Source: JAUVXY01 sp964392345 (GTDB lineage: Bacteria > Actinomycetota > Humimicrobiia > Humimicrobiales > Humimicrobiaceae). Taken from it: a stretch of 7,504 nt of DNA. Shown here one piece after another: positions 5,408 to 7,504 of this stretch (position 1 is the first letter of the stretch; each line of letters starts with the position of its first letter). The notes beneath the pieces are model-generated. The model saw nothing but the letters and a program-made list of their open reading frames with translations, was not told the DNA's origin and made no database searches. The stretch covers positions 1 through 7,504 of the forward strand of contig CAYMPQ010000072.1 in NCBI GenBank assembly GCA_964392345.1. The letters are read 5' to 3'. The position numbers were made by a program, and so were the translations under genes.

Positions 5408-5940
5408 ATGGTATCTAAACTTGTAGATTTCAAAGATAAGTTAAAAAAAATCTCTTCTATTTTTCACTATCAATAGAATGTTACAGGGGTTTCCGAAAGG
5501 GAAGCAATCCTCTAAGCACAATTAATAGCCTCAATTCCAGTGGAAGGTGGCATATAAAAGGGAAATTTGGTGCAATATATACAGGAGAATCCCAAGAAGT
5601 CTGCAGTGAAGAAATACTGCGGCAATTTGAAGGAGTAATTCCAAAGTATGAATACAAATTATCTAAATTAAATATCATCCTTAGTAAGGTTTTAGACCTT
5701 ACAGACCCTAAAAATATTAAGTTACTTAATATAGAAGAGGAGGAACTAATTTCCGGTGCGGGAACTGATCCCGACACTGTGGTTATATCTAACAGCATCG
5801 CTGATTCTGCTTATGATATGGGATATGAAGCAATTATCGCTCCTTCTGCAACTGGTTTAGGAAAGACTATTGTTATATATCCGGATAACTTCAAGAACAA
5901 TACATCTATAAAAGTAAAATCAGAAAAGAAGTTATTTTAA
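5408..5940 (+). CDS. RES-domain toxin (NAD+-targeting family), reading frame broken by a -1 shift
   Basis: RES toxins attack NAD+ (MbcT phosphorolysis) or use it for ADP-ribosylation (ParT). The domain lies in the frame that ends at TAA 5938-5940 and is open from 5440, but that frame has no ATG, GTG or TTG before 5779, inside the domain. ATG 5408 opens another frame (MVSKLVDFKDKLKKISSIFH) that stops at TAG 5474. A -1 shift at the 8-A run 5443-5450 joins them into a 177-residue protein of normal family length. In that product I see CYRGF (Arg27), NPLS (34-37), SGRWHIKGKFGAIYTGES (45-62), SEEIL (67-71, Glu69) and the C-terminal IAPSATGLGKTIVIYPD (144-160, Ser147). No other lesion is seen. The cause may be inactivation, phase variation, programmed or transcriptional slippage, or a sequencing error. 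No SD precedes ATG 5408, so coupling to the antitoxin is possible. Confidence 0.8.
5443..5450 (+). other. 8-A slippery run joining the two toxin frames
   Basis: In the frame of ATG 5408 the codons are TTA AAA AAA ATC, so the run forms the heptamer A_AAA_AAA, a classic -1 slippery sequence. One extra A (nine instead of eight) would also restore the toxin frame. No SD-like stimulator lies 10-14 nt upstream and no hairpin lies 5-9 nt downstream; the nearest GNRA hairpin is at 5490-5503. Confidence 0.5.
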
Positions 5941-6019
5941 GTCTTGCCTTCAAACTTTTTATTTTTAAATACGTTATAGATAAAATAATTAAAAAATAAT
6001 ATTTAAATGAAAGTTACAG

Positions 6020-7336
6020 CTAAACAATATGCCGGGTATTGGTTTTTCTGCGGGCAGGGACTTTTACAAACTGGAGGACTATAAGCCCTCCTATCAAAAA
6101 AAGTAACGTGCTAAGTAGTGCAGCTCTCTGGCTTTTGGTAATATATGATATAAGCCCAAAGGCAATTGGGCCTAAAATTGCAGAAAATTTCCCACTTATG
6201 GAATAAAAACCAAAAAATTCTGCCTCGCTGTCTACAGGAATTAAAAATGCCATAAGGCTTCTGCTGGCAATAAGAGTAGATCCTGTGGCTACAGAAGCTA
6301 AAACCCAGACTATATAAAATGCTGGTCTTGTGATAATTGTTGTTGCAATCAGTATAATAATGATCCATATTACTAAAGTTATATTTATAGTTTTTTTAGA
6401 TCCAATTCTGTCTGTCAGCCATCCAAAAAACAATGAACTGATAATAGTTGCTATATTTCCAATGATAGCAAAAGTTATAATTTTAGAAAGACTCAAGTTT
6501 AAAGTGCTTTTGGCATAGATTGCAACAAAAAGAGCAAAAACTGAGAAGGCATTGCTGAATAAGAAATACGAGATTAAAAATCTAAGTAGATTTTTATATC
6601 TTTTAATATTTTTTAGAGTACAGGCTAATTTTCTAAATCCATATGTTACATAAGAAGTGTTTATTTTTGTTTCTTTTTGCGCAGGCAGATCCTTAAGAAA
6701 TATAAAAGACGGAAGTGAGAATATCAGAAAGAATAAAGAAGTAATCAGGAAAGTTAATTTAATATTGCCAAGGTTTTGTGCGTCAAGCCCTCCTCTTACA
6801 AATGGGTAAATTATAAGAAGTGTTACAAATCCTCCAATGTATCCCAGCGAAAAACCAAATCCTGATATCTTTCCTATATTGTTTTTACTGGACAGTTGGG
6901 GCAGAAATGAGTTGTAGAACATCATGGATGTCTGGTAAAAAAAGTTGGCCAATATAAATAAAATCATTGCTTCTATTAGCATGCCTTCTTTTAGAAAATA
7001 AAGGAGTGAACAGAAAAAAATACACATCAATGTTAAAATAATCAGAAATTTATTTTTGGATCTTGTGGTATCTGCAATTGCTCCAAATATGGGCGCGCAT
7101 ATAGAAGTAAGCAGCATGGATATGCCGCTGCTTAACCCCCACATCATATCACCGAAATTTTTGGGATACATTGCCTGGCTTGCTACGACACTTGTGAAAA
7201 ATACCGGAAAGATGAGGGTGATTATCACTACTGCAAAAGATGTATTGGCAAGGTCATACAGGGCCCATGACATTGTAGGGAGCCTTACCGGGAATTTTAA
7301 GCTGTCAAATATTTTTTTTAATTTATCGTTTTTCAC
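6020..7336 (-). CDS. MFS transporter, Atg22/UMF1 type
   Basis: This 438-residue integral inner-membrane protein has about 12 hydrophobic segments in two halves separated by a polar loop (about 215-250). The signature SWALYDLANTSFAVVIIT (23-40) at the first helix is diagnostic of the Atg22/UMF1 branch of the MFS. MFS motif A-like loops are GAIADTTRSKNK (85-96) and, in the second half, GWLTDRIGSKKT (305-316). GFGFSLGYIGGF (159-170) and EFFGFYSISGKFSAILGP (373-390) are also typical of the branch. The yeast member effluxes amino acids from the vacuole; bacterial substrates are mostly unknown, so none is assigned. The start is GTG (7334-7336), preceded by a weak SD AGGT six nt upstream. The next Met, at residue 22, would barely clear the first helix. 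The gene is convergent with the toxin and has no operon partner in the window. Confidence 0.9.
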   Translation of the reverse strand: MKNDKLKKIFDSLKFPVRLPTMSWALYDLANTSFAVVIITLIFPVFFTSVVASQAMYPKNFGDMMWGLSSGISMLLTSICAPIFGAIADTTRSKNKFLIILTLMCIFFCSLLYFLKEGMLIEAMILFILANFFYQTSMMFYNSFLPQLSSKNNIGKISGFGFSLGYIGGFVTLLIIYPFVRGGLDAQNLGNIKLTFLITSLFFLIFSLPSFIFLKDLPAQKETKINTSYVTYGFRKLACTLKNIKRYKNLLRFLISYFLFSNAFSVFALFVAIYAKSTLNLSLSKIITFAIIGNIATIISSLFFGWLTDRIGSKKTINITLVIWIIIILIATTIITRPAFYIVWVLASVATGSTLIASRSLMAFLIPVDSEAEFFGFYSISGKFSAILGPIAFGLISYITKSQRAALLSTLLFLIGGLIVLQFVKVPARRKTNTRHIV

Positions 7337-7359
7337 CGATTTACCTGTTGCAGTATGTA

Positions 7360-7387
7360 ATTTTTATTGCTTAAAAGTATTTGTCAA
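7360..7387 (-). promoter_or_regulatory. putative promoter of the MFS gene
   Basis: On the minus strand a perfect TTGACA (7387-7382) is followed after 16 bp by AAAAAT (7365-7360), which matches the -10 consensus at four of six positions. It lies about 25 bp upstream of the GTG start, leaving room for the weak SD. The rest of 7388-7504 is A/T-rich and shows no gene. Confidence 0.35.
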
Positions 7388-7504
7388 AATACCTGAGATA
7401 TGTTATATAAATGGTTTTGTTGCTATTGTATTAAAAAATGATATTAAAGTAACTGTTATAATACAATGGCAGATAGCCATAAAATTTGCAAACTTACTTC
7501 AAAC

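Noticed and set aside
5490..5503. GNRA hairpin downstream of the slippery run as a frameshift stimulator
   Set aside because: It starts about 40 nt after the heptamer; known -1 stimulators usually begin 5-9 nt downstream.
5481..5798. Antisense ORF opposite the RES toxin
   Set aside because: It is a shadow of the RES frame, matches no family I recognise, and has no SD or supporting context.
5941..6019. A/T-rich inverted sequences as a bidirectional terminator between toxin and MFS genes
   Set aside because: The pairing is imperfect and consists only of A-T pairs in an A/T-rich gap, so it cannot be told from background.

Overview
The window is AT-rich bacterial DNA: ORFs begin with ATG or GTG, most have purine-rich Shine-Dalgarno (SD) sites, and one promoter has consensus -35 and -10 boxes. 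A ferredoxin-type 4Fe-4S protein suggests an anaerobe, perhaps an uncultured lineage. I cannot name the organism from this sequence.

Layout. 1-101 is the C-terminal end of an ABC-F type ATPase with noticeably more G/C than its neighbours. About 186-383 carries the conserved 3' half of a bacterial type A RNase P RNA (rnpB), but the expected 5' half is not in the window. This points to a truncation or an assembly junction. 520-1617 is the universal ATPase YchF. 1826-2101 is a small single-RRM RNA-binding protein with a strong promoter and a 5' leader that can fold over its own SD; a good intrinsic terminator follows at 2165-2228. 2345-3556 is a DUF362 protein fused to a two-cluster ferredoxin module. 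Convergent to it, 3646-4692 (minus) is a cytoplasmic alpha/beta hydrolase.

4982-5940 is a toxin-antitoxin module: an Xre/MbcA/ParS-type antitoxin followed by a RES-domain toxin. The toxin is easy to miss because its frame is broken. Its only plausible start (ATG 5408) is in a different frame from the RES domain, and an 8-A run that forms an A_AAA_AAA heptamer bridges the two. The antitoxin has two more such heptamers near its 5' end, where the same -1 slip would terminate the antitoxin. Finally, 6020-7336 (minus) is a 12-TM MFS transporter of the Atg22/UMF1 type.

Most genes look like single transcription units; only the antitoxin and toxin form a clear functional pair. The most interesting signals are the frame-broken RES toxin with opposite slippage outcomes in toxin and antitoxin, the two-state SD-sequestering leader of the RRM gene, and the half rnpB.
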